DNA of 64,000 nt from JAXMAR01 sp046350295 (GTDB taxonomy: Bacteria > Planctomycetota > Planctomycetia > Gemmatales > Gemmataceae). The DNA is taken from NCBI GenBank assembly GCA_046350295.1, contig JAXMAR010000001.1, positions 287,543 to 351,542 of the forward strand. The letters are read 5' to 3'. A program made the position numbers and the translations under genes. Positions 54,789 to 63,803 of the stretch are shown here, one piece after another. Each line of letters opens with the position of its first letter. Position 1 is the first letter of the stretch. The notes under the pieces are model-generated. The model was not told the DNA's origin, did no database searches, and saw nothing but the letters and a program-made list of their open reading frames with translations.

Positions 54789-56225
54789 CTACAGCAGCGG
54801 GCCGACCAGGCGGGCCAGGTTCTCGCACACTTTCGAGGCGAGCCGCCGCTTCTCCCATGTTTCCAGAACGAGCAGGTCGCAGTTGGACCAGTTGCGCTCT
54901 TGCTCGGCGCGGAGGCGGGCCGTGACGCCGGCGTCGTAGACGAGCAGGCTCGCCTCGGCGTTCAGGGTGAACGAGCGCATGTCGAGGTTGCTCGAGCCGA
55001 TGAGGCAGAGCGCCCCGTCGATGCTCAGGTGCTTGGCGTGGAGGAACTTGTCGCGGAAGAGATGAATCTTCACGCCGCAGTTCAAGAGCTGCGTGTAGTA
55101 CGACCGCTGCGCCAGGCTGACGAGAAGCTGGTCGGCAATCTTGGAAACCGTGAGGTGGACCTCGACGCCGCGCAGCACCGCCGTCTCGAGCGCCTGGATC
55201 AAAGCGTCGTCGGGGATGAAATAGGGGGTGGTGAGGACGACGCGCTCCCGGGCGCCATGGATCAGGGCGACGATCAGGCGCTGCACGCTCGTGGTCGGAT
55301 AGTCGGGACCGCTGGGGAGAAGCTGGGCGATCACGGGGCCGGCGTCCTCGGGCGGCGGGAAGAGGTCGGCGCCGGTGAGCGCTTCCTCGGTCTCCATGAA
55401 CCAGTCGCCGGCGAAGACCGCTTGCAGTTCAAGCACCACGGGGCCGGTGACGCGGACGACCATTTCTTGATAGGTGATGCCGGGCTTGAACGCCGAGTAG
55501 ACGAGGTTCTGCGAGCCGGTGTAGCCGACGCGGCCGTCGATGACGGCGATCTTGCGATGGTTGCGCAGGTCGGCGCGGGCGGAATGCCGGCGAAAGAAGG
55601 CGACGGGCAGGACGCGGTGGGCCGCGACGCCGACGGCGGCGAGCTTCGCCAGCGTCGATTTCGCCCAATGGCGCGAGCCCAGCGCGTCGAGGAGGACCCG
55701 GCAAGTGACGCCGCGGGCGACGGCCCGGCCCAGGGCGTCGATGACCTTTTGGGCGGTCGCATCATCCGCGAAGATGTAGTAGAGCAGATGGGCATGGTCG
55801 CGCGCCTGATCGATGTCCGCGACCAGGCGGTCGATCGAGGCGTCGTACTCCGGCAGCAGCTCGACGGTGTTGCCCCGCAGCGGCGCCAGATGGCCGAGGT
55901 TCTGCGCGAGCGTGGCCGCCTGGGCCAGGTTTGCGGGCAGGTCGGGGCGCTCGCGGCGCAAGTCGTCGGCGAGCCGCGCCCGGACCCCGGCGAAGGCGTC
56001 GGGCAGGCGAGTGAAGCGCTCATGCCGCCAGGCCGGGAAGGTCGGGCGGCCGATGAGCCAGTAGAGCACGAGGGCGGGCAAGGGGAGGAAGAAGACGAGG
56101 AGCAGCCAACCCTTGGCCGCCTCGGGCGAGCGGCGGAAGGGAACGACCACGACCATGATGATGCGGATCACCCATTCGGAGGCGAGGTACAGGAAAGCCC
56201 AGGTACCGCCGCTGGTGAAATCCAT
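54789..56225 (-). CDS. cls: Cardiolipin synthase (phospholipase D family)
   Basis: The enzyme joins phosphatidylglycerol molecules into cardiolipin at the inner membrane. The 478-residue protein has two N-terminal membrane helices (VIRIIMVVVVPF, GWLLLVFFLPLPALVLYWLIG), then two HKD motifs: NHRKIAVIDG with GYTGSQN, and LHAKHLSIDG with CLIGSSNLDMRSF. Both active-site sets are complete. The C terminus is NLARLVGPLL, the usual family end. It lies 44 bases downstream of the GH57 gene on the same strand and may share its transcript. Confidence 0.93.
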   Translation of the reverse strand: MDFTSGGTWAFLYLASEWVIRIIMVVVVPFRRSPEAAKGWLLLVFFLPLPALVLYWLIGRPTFPAWRHERFTRLPDAFAGVRARLADDLRRERPDLPANLAQAATLAQNLGHLAPLRGNTVELLPEYDASIDRLVADIDQARDHAHLLYYIFADDATAQKVIDALGRAVARGVTCRVLLDALGSRHWAKSTLAKLAAVGVAAHRVLPVAFFRRHSARADLRNHRKIAVIDGRVGYTGSQNLVYSAFKPGITYQEMVVRVTGPVVLELQAVFAGDWFMETEEALTGADLFPPPEDAGPVIAQLLPSGPDYPTTSVQRLIVALIHGARERVVLTTPYFIPDDALIQALETAVLRGVEVHLTVSKIADQLLVSLAQRSYYTQLLNCGVKIHLFRDKFLHAKHLSIDGALCLIGSSNLDMRSFTLNAEASLLVYDAGVTARLRAEQERNWSNCDLLVLETWEKRRLASKVCENLARLVGPLL

Positions 56226-56269
56226 GATGCCGCTCGTTCGAGGAACAGAGTTGATCCTGGTCCAGGTTC

Positions 56270-57859
56270 CTAGGCGTACACCCGGTAATCGATCTCGGGG
56301 AAGAGGTTGTGCCGCCGCTCGATCTGGCTTAGCCAGGACTCGTCGATTTCGTTGCCGCGGATCTGCTCGTAAAGGTGGTGGAAATTGAGGACGTGAACGC
56401 GCGTCCGTTGATTGGCGTACTCGACCATCGTGCCGGTCTTCATGATGAAGGCCCAGTCACTCGATTGGGCCAGGAGTAGCTCGCGCGCGGCCTGGTTCAA
56501 GGCGCGGCGTTTGAGGCCGCTGCCGTTGTCTTGGTGCTGGCGGGCCAATTCGACCATGCGGTCGGCCCCTTCGTGCAGGTGGCGATAGATCCAGTCGTTG
56601 GAGCCTTCCAGCCACACTTCGCAGTAGCCCTTGTAGCCCCAGCTCGAGAAGGAGGGCTGCGTCACCTGGATGCGCTTGTGGCGGTCCAGATATTCCGGGA
56701 TGGTGATGGTCTTCACCGTCTGCTGGTCCCAGTGCATCTTGCGGAACAGGAAGTTGAGCCAGTCGGGGCCTTCGAACCACCAGTGGCCGAACAGCTCGGC
56801 GTCGTACGGGGCGGTGATGAGGGAGGGTCGGTCCATCGAGCCGGCAAGCCATTCGACCTGCTTCTCGCGGTTGAACATGAAGTTGCCGGCGTGCTCGGCG
56901 GCTTTGTCGAGGGCGGCGTGCGGGTCGTAGGGCGCCTTTTGGTCGTTGCCGCGGCCGGTGATCTGGTAGTACTTGATGCCTAGGTTCGAGCGGATGCCGC
57001 TCTGGTGCAGGTGGGGCTTGAGGTATTCGTAGTCGAGGTCGAAGCCGACGTCGCGGTAGAACTCGCGATAGATGTAGTCGCCGGGGTAGCCTTCGATGGC
57101 GCTCCAAACTTGCTTGGACGACTCGGTGTCGCGCGCCACCGCCGCCACGCCGCTCTTGGGGCAGAGGATCGGGGCGTAGACGCCGTAGCGCGGCCTTGGC
57201 TCGGCGTAGAGGACGCCATGGGTATCGACGAAGAAGTAGCGGATGCCGGCGTCGCGCAGGATCTCGTCGACGCCCGGGGTGTAGCCGCACTCGGGGAGCC
57301 AGATGCCCTGCGGCCGCTTGCCGAAATGGCGCTCGAACTCGCGACAGCCGATCTCGACCTGGGCGCGGACGGCGTTCTTGTTGACTTCCATGAGGGGGAG
57401 GAAGCCGTGGGTGGCGCCGCAGGTGATGATCTCGAGCTTGCCGGACTGGAAGAAGCGGCGGAAGCCGTTGATGAGGTTGTTCTGATACTGGTTGACGAAG
57501 ACCTCGCGGGCCCGGCAGAAGCGGGAGTGGTACATGTGGGCGAGGTGGTTGAACTCGGGCTGCCAGCGGGTGCGGTCGATCTCCTTGCGCGAGAGGGTGA
57601 TGAGGTTGTCGATGTGGCGGACGTAGCGGTATTGCAGGAGCGGATCGGCGAGCATGGCGGCGAGCGTCGGCGTCACGGACATGGTGAGCCGCCAGTCGCA
57701 GCCGTCGCGTTCGAGGCCATCCATCATCTCGAGGAGAGGGATGTAGGTCTCGGTGATGGCCTCGTAGAACCAGTCCTCCTCGAGGAAGTCGTCGTACTCC
57801 GGGTGTCGGACGAAGGGGAGGTGGGCGTGCAGCACCAGCGCTAGATAACCAAGGGGCAT
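56270..57859 (-). CDS. Glycoside hydrolase family 57 (alpha-glucan branching enzyme type)
   Basis: The 529-residue protein belongs to the GH57 group that includes 1,4-alpha-glucan branching enzymes. It begins GYLALVLHAHLPFVRHPEY, the family start with the substrate-binding His-x-His. The catalytic nucleophile is Glu in GIWLPECGYTPGVDE, and the acid/base Asp is in LITAPYDAELFGHWWFEG. C-terminal helices (LLAQSSDWAFIMKTGTMVEY) are those of branching enzymes. Its function is probably glycogen synthesis in the cytoplasm. The ATG at 57859 fits the family start. It precedes cardiolipin synthase by 44 bases. Confidence 0.92.
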   Translation of the reverse strand: MPLGYLALVLHAHLPFVRHPEYDDFLEEDWFYEAITETYIPLLEMMDGLERDGCDWRLTMSVTPTLAAMLADPLLQYRYVRHIDNLITLSRKEIDRTRWQPEFNHLAHMYHSRFCRAREVFVNQYQNNLINGFRRFFQSGKLEIITCGATHGFLPLMEVNKNAVRAQVEIGCREFERHFGKRPQGIWLPECGYTPGVDEILRDAGIRYFFVDTHGVLYAEPRPRYGVYAPILCPKSGVAAVARDTESSKQVWSAIEGYPGDYIYREFYRDVGFDLDYEYLKPHLHQSGIRSNLGIKYYQITGRGNDQKAPYDPHAALDKAAEHAGNFMFNREKQVEWLAGSMDRPSLITAPYDAELFGHWWFEGPDWLNFLFRKMHWDQQTVKTITIPEYLDRHKRIQVTQPSFSSWGYKGYCEVWLEGSNDWIYRHLHEGADRMVELARQHQDNGSGLKRRALNQAARELLLAQSSDWAFIMKTGTMVEYANQRTRVHVLNFHHLYEQIRGNEIDESWLSQIERRHNLFPEIDYRVYA

Positions 57860-57993
57860 CGGCGGCCTTTCGCTGTCGGCGAATCGTGGAGGAGAGGCTC
57901 TACTTTTGTTACGGTCGAGGGGGGCAAAGGCAAGGCGGGAGCCCGGCGATCCAGATGGACAAGCCTTCGTCCGGCAGGGTAAAATCGAAGGTA

Positions 57994-58463
57994 ATGGCGC
58001 TCGCCCTGAACGACCGACAGTTGCTGTCCCCGGCATTCACGAAGCGTCTCTGGACGAGGTTGCAGAGTTATTCGGCCGATTCGATCGGAGCGATCGCCGC
58101 CTGACTCTGCTCGGCAAGCTACGGGAGTATGTCGCGGAGCTTCGCCGTTACGGATTGGTGACAAGCGTTATCCTGGACGGCAGCTTTGTAATGGGGTGCG
58201 TCGCAGAGCCGGAGGACATTGACCTGATACTGACCCTTCCTGAGAAGTGGGATGTCAGCGCTGAACTGCCACCATATCAATACAACCTCGTGTCCAAGCG
58301 GCGAGTGAAGCAGGAATATGGACTGGAGATAGTGGTGGTTGGTGAAGGCTCGGTGGACGAAGAGGAGTGGGTCGCGTTCTTCAGCGGGATCAACCTCAAG
58401 TGGCGTGAACGATTTGACTGGCCCATCGACGTTCGAAAGGGCCTTGCGCGGATCCGGCTATGA
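57994..58463 (+). pseudogene. DUF6932 (nucleotidyltransferase-like) protein, frameshifted
   Basis: Frame one reads MALALNDRQLLSP; frame two continues PGIHEASLDEVAELFGRFDR, LREYVAELRRYGLVTSVILD, GSFVMGCVAEPEDIDLILTL. One extra C in the CCCC run at 58028-58031 would join them exactly at SPGIH. The GSFV...DIDLILTLP segment is the nucleotidyltransferase-like G-S...D-x-D motif. Such proteins occur in two-gene cassettes with a small partner, as here (ATGA overlap with the next gene). The shift may be a sequence error. Confidence 0.8.
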
Positions 58464-58708
58464 TCAGAAACGACGACGAGTTGGCGTTCGTTCGCGAGCA
58501 ACTCGGCCACATCGAGAAAGCGCTCGCCTCGCTACGCGCGCGTGTCGAGCCGCTCAACCCGCGCAATTACGAAGTCTTCGCCGAAGGCTACGTCGACCAG
58601 ATCGCCGCTCTTCAGGCGGAGATCGACGCCTACGAGCGAAGCCGCGTGCAGCCCGCGCCTCCCGTAACCTCGAACGGGTCTGTCAACTTGGAAGAAAAGG
58701 TCGGTTAG
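58460..58708 (+). CDS. Small helical partner of the DUF6932 protein
   Basis: The 82-residue protein is mostly two helices (DELAFVREQLGHIEKALASL and EGYVDQIAALQAEIDAYERS), a coiled-coil-like antitoxin or binding partner. Its ATG overlaps the stop of the DUF6932 gene (ATGA), so translation is coupled. The pairing suggests a toxin-antitoxin-like module of the nucleotidyltransferase type, but no experimental family supports that directly. Confidence 0.7.
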   Translation: MIRNDDELAFVREQLGHIEKALASLRARVEPLNPRNYEVFAEGYVDQIAALQAEIDAYERSRVQPAPPVTSNGSVNLEEKVG

Positions 58709-58824
58709 CAACGTGGTCTTCGCACATTACCCGCCTACTCGAAAAAGGCGGCTATCTTCGCGCTGAAGCCCGGCAGGACGTCCGGCAGTTGCAGTTCCGC
58801 GTCGCGCTCGGGGAGACGCAGGTT

Positions 58825-59508
58825 GTGACCGACCAAGACTGGTTGACCCAATCAGACCCTTCACCAATGCTTGCCTGGCTTCACCAGCAAGGTAAGCTGT
58901 CGGAGCGCAAAGCCCGGCTCTTCGCGGTCGCTTGCTGCCGGCGGATCTGGCGCCTGCTGACGGATGAGCGGAGCCGGCAAGCGGTCGAGGCCGTGGAGCG
59001 GTTCGCCGATGAGCGGGCGAGCATGGCGGAGTTGATCAACGCCCTGAACGCGCACGACGAGACCGAGGCTTCCTACGAGTTCCCATCGGTCTTCTTCGCG
59101 GTCGCCTATTCGGCGTGGGTCGACGCCCGGTGGGACTATCGTCAGGCGGCGCTGGAGGCGGCAGAGGCGGCCGGGTGTGCTGCAACCACGGAGGAGGACA
59201 CGGATGACACGGCGGGGCTGGTGCGCTGCGTCATTTTCCCTCATGAACGCGCGGCCCAGGCCGCGCTGTTGCGCGACATCGTGAACCCGTTTGCGCCGCA
59301 TGACGCGCAGCGGATTTCGCCGTCCAACCCCGAGATTGTCACTCTCGCCGAGCAGATCTACGAGCGCCGCCTGTTCGATCAGCTGCCCGAGATCGCGGCC
59401 CGTCTTCGGTACGCGGGATATTCGGACCAAGAACTGCTGGACCACCTGGATTCGCCCGGGCCTCATGTGCGCGGGTGCTGGGCGGTCGACCGCTTGCTCG
59501 CGCGTTGA
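58825..59508 (+). CDS. Gemmata-type hypothetical protein
   Basis: The 227-residue product reads VTDQDWLTQSDPSPMLAWLH, then KARLFAVACCRRIWRLLTDE and RSRQAVEAVERFADERA, ending DHLDSPGPHVRGCWAVDRLL. This is a family I know from many Gemmataceae genomes (usual opening MTEAEWL...DP.PML..L), with the Cys-Cys-Arg-Arg-Ile/Val-Trp signature. The function is unknown. A GTG at 58825 is the best start by family; the frame is open further 5' over the previous gene without similarity. The cobalamin riboswitch follows 52 bases after its stop. Confidence 0.75.
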   Translation: MTDQDWLTQSDPSPMLAWLHQQGKLSERKARLFAVACCRRIWRLLTDERSRQAVEAVERFADERASMAELINALNAHDETEASYEFPSVFFAVAYSAWVDARWDYRQAALEAAEAAGCAATTEEDTDDTAGLVRCVIFPHERAAQAALLRDIVNPFAPHDAQRISPSNPEIVTLAEQIYERRLFDQLPEIAARLRYAGYSDQELLDHLDSPGPHVRGCWAVDRLLAR

Positions 59509-59560
59509 ACGTTCGCCCCTGGCCAACCCCGCGAGTCTCCTTATCATGCTCTGCGTTCAT

Positions 59561-59738
59561 CGACAGGTCCCACCCCGGCTGATTGGGGATGGGCGAAGAG
59601 GGAATACGGTGTGAATCCGTAGCGGGGCCGCCGCTGTAATCGGCCAGGGCCCGGACCACGAACGCCACTGAAACCGGCCCGGTTTCGGGAAGGCAGTCCG
59701 GGACCAGACGAGCCGTGAGCCAGAAGACCTGCCTGTCG
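59561..59738 (+). promoter_or_regulatory. Cobalamin riboswitch
   Basis: The closing stem P1 pairs CGACAGGTC (59561-59569) with GACCTGCCTGTCG (59726-59738). Conserved blocks appear in order: GAAGAGGGAATACGGTGTGA, CCGCCGCTGTAATCGG, GCCACTG with GAAACC and CGGGAAGGC, and the B12 box AGCCAGAAGACCTGCC (59718-59733). It lies about 117 bases upstream of the DUF1559 gene's ATG on the same strand. No T-rich terminator follows, so control is probably at translation or by another structure. By rule, B12 binding should lower expression. Confidence 0.93.
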
Positions 59739-59854
59739 AACCGTGTCACGGAGCTTCGGCCTCAAGCGTCCGACGGCATGGCGTTCCGCCTTTGGATCCG
59801 CGCCGTTGGGTTGGCCGATCTCCCCATGCCCGGCCCGGCAGAAAGGATCGGACC

Positions 59855-60640
59855 ATGCCTCTCTCAGCGCGGCGCTCGCGCGCGCCCCATGCCTTCACCC
59901 TCATCGAGCTGCTGGTCGTGATCGCCATCATTGCGATCCTGATCGCGTTGCTCGTCCCAGCCGTGCAGAAAGTCCGCGAAGCCGCGGCCCGCACGCAGGG
60001 AGTCAACAACCTCCGCCAGCTCGCCCTCGCCTCCCACAGCTACGAATCGGCCAACAAGAAGCTCCCCCCGGCCGTCGACAACGCCGTCACCTGGCCGCAG
60101 GGACGTTACTGGTTCGGCTACACCGTGTCGCAGACTGTACCCCCCTTTGCCGTCGTCTCGACCGACCCGGCCAAGGGCATCCTGACGCCCTACTACGAGA
60201 ACAACACGCAGGTCACGCGCTGCCCGAAGTTCGACACCTATCCGATCGCCCCGGTCTATGCCGGCCTGACCGCGGGCTATGCCTACAACTACTACATGTC
60301 GAGCAAGAAGCTGGTCATCCTCCCGACCAGCCAGGTCTACCTCTTCACGGAAACGACCTTCGTCACCTCGAGCGGCGCGCTGCAGGAGCCCTTCGGCGGC
60401 TACTTCAAGGCCCCGAGCGACTTCCAGACGCCGAGCCCCTTCGGCTTCGGCGGCTTCCAGCTCACTCACTTCCGCTTTACCAAGACGGCCAATGTCGCTT
60501 TTGCCGACGGCCACGTCGACAACATGCAGCCGGCCACCGTCTCGATTCCGGCGTTCGTCACGCCGGGGTTCAACGCCGCGATGACGCAGTACGACCTCGG
60601 CTTCTTGGCGGACAACGACTTCCCGTACAAGGGACAATGA
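59855..60640 (+). CDS. DUF1559 prepilin-like protein under a cobalamin riboswitch
   Basis: The 261-residue protein has a class III prepilin signal: FTLIELLVVIAIIAILIALL after a short basic leader, then VPAVQKVREAAARTQGVNNL as in all DUF1559 proteins, and a C-terminal block with FADGHVDNMQPATV. AAAGGA lies 9 bases upstream of the ATG at 59855. It is the only gene on its strand before an opposite-strand gene, so the upstream B12 riboswitch appears to serve it alone. The family has no known B12 role. The protein might help B12 capture or handle a B12-sparing function at the surface; that is inference. Confidence 0.92.
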   Translation: MPLSARRSRAPHAFTLIELLVVIAIIAILIALLVPAVQKVREAAARTQGVNNLRQLALASHSYESANKKLPPAVDNAVTWPQGRYWFGYTVSQTVPPFAVVSTDPAKGILTPYYENNTQVTRCPKFDTYPIAPVYAGLTAGYAYNYYMSSKKLVILPTSQVYLFTETTFVTSSGALQEPFGGYFKAPSDFQTPSPFGFGGFQLTHFRFTKTANVAFADGHVDNMQPATVSIPAFVTPGFNAAMTQYDLGFLADNDFPYKGQ

Positions 60641-60709
60641 TCCGAAAAGGTGAGCGTCCAGGCTTGGGCTTGGCTTGAGCTTCGACGCCCACCATCTTCG
60701 GCGCTTCCT

Positions 60710-61138
60710 TCACCATTTGGCCAGCGCGCCTCCGATCACGATCAGGAGGAGCGCGAAACCGACCCACACTTGCCGCTCGTACAACTCCGCCAGATCCGCG
60801 ACCGCGGCCGTCACGGTGGGCAGGCCGGCGTCCGCCTCGCGCCCCGCCCGGCGGAATGAGCGGGCGGCGATCAGCGTGAGGCCACCGATGACTATCGACC
60901 CAACTACCTGGAGGACCAGGAAACTCCCCTCCGACGGCGCGAGCCTGACCTCGTTGGACGCCACGCCGAGTGCGCCAAGCAGCCAGACGAGTCCCGACAC
61001 CGCCCCGAAGAGCAGCTCGGCCCAGCCAATGATGGCCATCCACAAGCCCGCCGATCGGAACGTCGCACGCTGCTTCTCGGTCAATACGCCGGGGTTTTCG
61101 TTCGGTCCGCCGCCTGTTGTCACGGTTTCATTCTCCAT
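60710..61138 (-). CDS. Small integral membrane protein
   Basis: The 142-residue product has three hydrophobic helices: LWMAIIGWAELLFGAVSGLV with its extension, LVLQVVGSIVIGGLTLIAAR, and VWVGFALLLIVIGGALAKW at the C terminus. The N terminus is cytoplasm-like and Gly/Asn-rich. No family is recognised. It converges on the DUF1559 gene and diverges from the DUF1501 gene (121 bases). Confidence 0.65.
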   Translation of the reverse strand: MENETVTTGGGPNENPGVLTEKQRATFRSAGLWMAIIGWAELLFGAVSGLVWLLGALGVASNEVRLAPSEGSFLVLQVVGSIVIGGLTLIAARSFRRAGREADAGLPTVTAAVADLAELYERQVWVGFALLLIVIGGALAKW

Positions 61139-61258
61139 TCGATCGGCCCTCGAAAACGAAGTCCTTCAGGCATTGTCACGACGTGGACGATTATTGTCTT
61201 GCCCTCCCTAGCCGCAGAGGAGTACGATGTCCAATATCCCACCCGCCAGGGCGTTTCC

Positions 61259-62764
61259 ATGCTGCGCATCCTCGGCTCTCCGAAAAGACTCTGCGACGGC
61301 GTCTCGCGCCGCGATTTCCTCATTGCCGGCGGCCTGGGCGCCCTCGGCCTCGGCCTGGACAACTACTTCAGGATCCGCGAAGTACAAGCTGCGGCGCCGG
61401 CCCACGCGGCTCTGCCACGCTTCGGTCAAGCCAAGCATTGCATCCTTCTCTTCCTTTACGGCTCCCCGAGCCAGCTGGAGTGGTGCGACCTCAAGCTCGA
61501 CGCCCCCGCTGAAATCCGCGGCGAACTCGGCGGCATCCGCTCCCGGCTTCCCGGCTGCGACGTCTGCGAGCTGTTTCCGAACATGGCTCGTGTCATGGAC
61601 AAGGTCACCGTCGTTCGCTCCATGACGCACCCGTATCCGATCCACGGCGTCGCTTACGCCACCACCGGCATTCCGGCCATCGATGTCGCCATGGAGCTGA
61701 GCCCCCGCGACGGCCGGCACTGGCCCTTCGTCGGCTCCGTCGTCGACTACGTCGAGCGCAACGGCCCGGCCGCCGGACGTCGGCGCGACGTTCCCGCCAA
61801 CATCGCTCTGCCGTTCCCGTTCAGCAGTCGGCGCGTCGGCGAAGTGCCGCGTGCCGGCCCCTACGCGGCGTTTCTCGGCGGCGGCTACAACCCACTCTGG
61901 ACCGAGTTCCGCGGTGAGGCGAACCGCACTATCAAGAAGACGCTGACCGACCAGGTCTGGGAGGCGGGCGAGCCTTATGTCGGAATCACGCCAGAGAGCC
62001 GCTTCGAGCTCGCGGCGACCACCGAAGTCGGAACCAACCTGACGCTCGACCGTCTCGACCGCCGCCGCTCGCTGCTCGAGCAGTTCGACGACGCACGGCG
62101 CCGCGTCGACGCCAGCGACGCCACGCGCAGCCTCGACCGCTATCGCACGATGGCGTACGATCTCCTCGGCTCCACCCGCGTCCAGGAAGCGCTCGACGTC
62201 ACCCGCGAGCCGCTCTCGACACGTCAGCAGTACGGCTTCACGCTTTTCGGCCAGGCCGGCCTCGCGGCGCGGCGCCTCGTCGAAGCCGGCTCGAAGTTCG
62301 TCACCGTCTTCTGGGACGAGTTTGGCCTTGCCGGCAGCGGTTGGGACACCCACTGGGAACACTACCCGCGCATGCGCAACGAGCTCTGCCCCGGCCTCGA
62401 CCGGGCCCTTTACGGTCTCTTGAGCGACCTCGACGACCGCGGCATGCTCGACGAAACTCTCGTCCTCGTCATGAGCGAGCACGGCCGCACGCCGCGAATC
62501 CAGAGCACGCGCGGCGGCGGCCGCGACCACTGGTCGCAAGCCTACACCATCCTCATGGCCGGCGGCGGCGTCGCCCGCGGCCAGGTCGTCGGCCGCACCG
62601 ACCGCATCGGCGGCACGGTCACCGAACGCCCCGTCTCGCCGAAGGACATCCTGGCGACGACGTATCATCTCCTAGGCATCGATGCCGAGACGCTCCTCAC
62701 CGACCGCACCGGCCGGCCGTTCCCGCTGACGCCGGGACAGGTGGCGCGGGATGTGCTGGCCTAG
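61259..62764 (+). CDS. DUF1501 family protein, Tat-exported
   Basis: The 501-residue protein has a twin-arginine signal (VSRRDFLIAGGLGALGLGLD) followed by the DUF1501 domain: CILLFLYGSPSQLEWCDLKL, KVTVVRSMTHPYPIHGVAYA, FVTVFWDEFGLAGSGWDTHW, ETLVLVMSEHGRTP and GRDHWSQAYTILMAGGGVAR. It is a paralogue of the protein at 36119-37504, about 40 residues longer, with inserts near the active-site loops. The ATG at 61259 starts the signal; the frame is open 20 codons further upstream. No PSD1 partner is adjacent in this window. Confidence 0.92.
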   Translation: MLRILGSPKRLCDGVSRRDFLIAGGLGALGLGLDNYFRIREVQAAAPAHAALPRFGQAKHCILLFLYGSPSQLEWCDLKLDAPAEIRGELGGIRSRLPGCDVCELFPNMARVMDKVTVVRSMTHPYPIHGVAYATTGIPAIDVAMELSPRDGRHWPFVGSVVDYVERNGPAAGRRRDVPANIALPFPFSSRRVGEVPRAGPYAAFLGGGYNPLWTEFRGEANRTIKKTLTDQVWEAGEPYVGITPESRFELAATTEVGTNLTLDRLDRRRSLLEQFDDARRRVDASDATRSLDRYRTMAYDLLGSTRVQEALDVTREPLSTRQQYGFTLFGQAGLAARRLVEAGSKFVTVFWDEFGLAGSGWDTHWEHYPRMRNELCPGLDRALYGLLSDLDDRGMLDETLVLVMSEHGRTPRIQSTRGGGRDHWSQAYTILMAGGGVARGQVVGRTDRIGGTVTERPVSPKDILATTYHLLGIDAETLLTDRTGRPFPLTPGQVARDVLA

Positions 62765-62852
62765 TCAGAGTCTGCGCAGCGGTCGGTTCCCATCGCAATG
62801 ATGCGACACCAAAGAACGACCTCCAAGAAATCCCTGGAGGCCCTTGCCGCGC

Positions 62853-63803
62853 TCACGCTGCTCCTTCGGTGGCGCCGTCTCGAACGCGGTAGCGATAGAG
62901 ACCGTAGCCCGCCGGGATCGCCGTCAGCGCCAGCGCGACAGCGAACCACACCCACTCGTGTGCCGTCGGGGGCTCATCCGTGACCGACGCGAAGCGCGTC
63001 ATGAGATGCACAAGCGCGTTGGTGAGGAAGTGGAGCAGCATGGGGACCCAGAGGGAGCGGGTCGCGAGGTAGGCCAGGTGCATGAAGGCGCCGATCACCA
63101 GGCCCAGGATGGCTTGCGGAACGTTGGCGTGAAAGACGCCGAAGAGGACGGACGTGAGCAGGACGCCCGGGATTACGCCGTAGCGGCCGATGAGCCCGCG
63201 GCCGAGGAAGCCGCGGAAAAAGACTTCCTCGTTGACGGCGGGTCCCACGGCGTGGACGAGGAGGCCGAACCACAAAGCGGAGCCGGCAAGGGTAGCGACC
63301 TCCGACGGGCCCGCGGCGTCGGGCGCAGGAGTCGCCAGATGGACGAGCCAGGCGGCGAGGAAAAAAACGGCGGGGAGGCACAGGACGGCGAGCAGGGTCG
63401 GGACCAGGGGCGGGCGCCGCAGGTTGAGCGTGCGCGTCCAGTTCGAGCCGACGCGGGCACTCAGGGCGAAGACGGCGAAGCCCAGCGCCATGATCTGGCC
63501 GCACAGCATGGCGTAAGGACTGCACGCGAAGAAACGCTCGCGGCCGTCCGGTTCGTCGCACACCGACGATGCCAGGATGAGCGGGGGGATGCAGTGGAGA
63601 ACAAAGAACGCGGCCGCCCAGAGGATTGCCTCCACCAGGCCCAGGGGCGGGCGTGTCCGCGGAACCGCGGGGTCGGCGAATGCCGCGGCAGTGGCGCGGG
63701 TCGCGTGGTCTTCGACGTTGTCGTCCTCCCGATCCGGCGCGGCGTCCGGGGCGCTACTGTGGGAATTGAAGGGTCGTCGTGGGCTGAGGACCGAGGAAGA
63801 CAT
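62853..63803 (-). CDS. CPBP family intramembrane glutamic protease
   Basis: The 316-residue protein has about eight membrane helices and the three CPBP (Abi/Rce1) motifs: EExxxR in VNEEVFFRGFLGR, FxxxH in FGVFHANVP, and HxxxN in LLHFLTNALV. These coordinate the catalytic water in Rce1-like enzymes. A long N-terminal soluble leader of about 55 residues (rich in Asp, Ala, Pro) precedes the first helix and may include upstream non-coding sequence. The substrate is unknown. It converges on the DUF1501 gene with an 88-base gap. Confidence 0.88.
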   Translation of the reverse strand: MSSSVLSPRRPFNSHSSAPDAAPDREDDNVEDHATRATAAAFADPAVPRTRPPLGLVEAILWAAAFFVLHCIPPLILASSVCDEPDGRERFFACSPYAMLCGQIMALGFAVFALSARVGSNWTRTLNLRRPPLVPTLLAVLCLPAVFFLAAWLVHLATPAPDAAGPSEVATLAGSALWFGLLVHAVGPAVNEEVFFRGFLGRGLIGRYGVIPGVLLTSVLFGVFHANVPQAILGLVIGAFMHLAYLATRSLWVPMLLHFLTNALVHLMTRFASVTDEPPTAHEWVWFAVALALTAIPAGYGLYRYRVRDGATEGAA

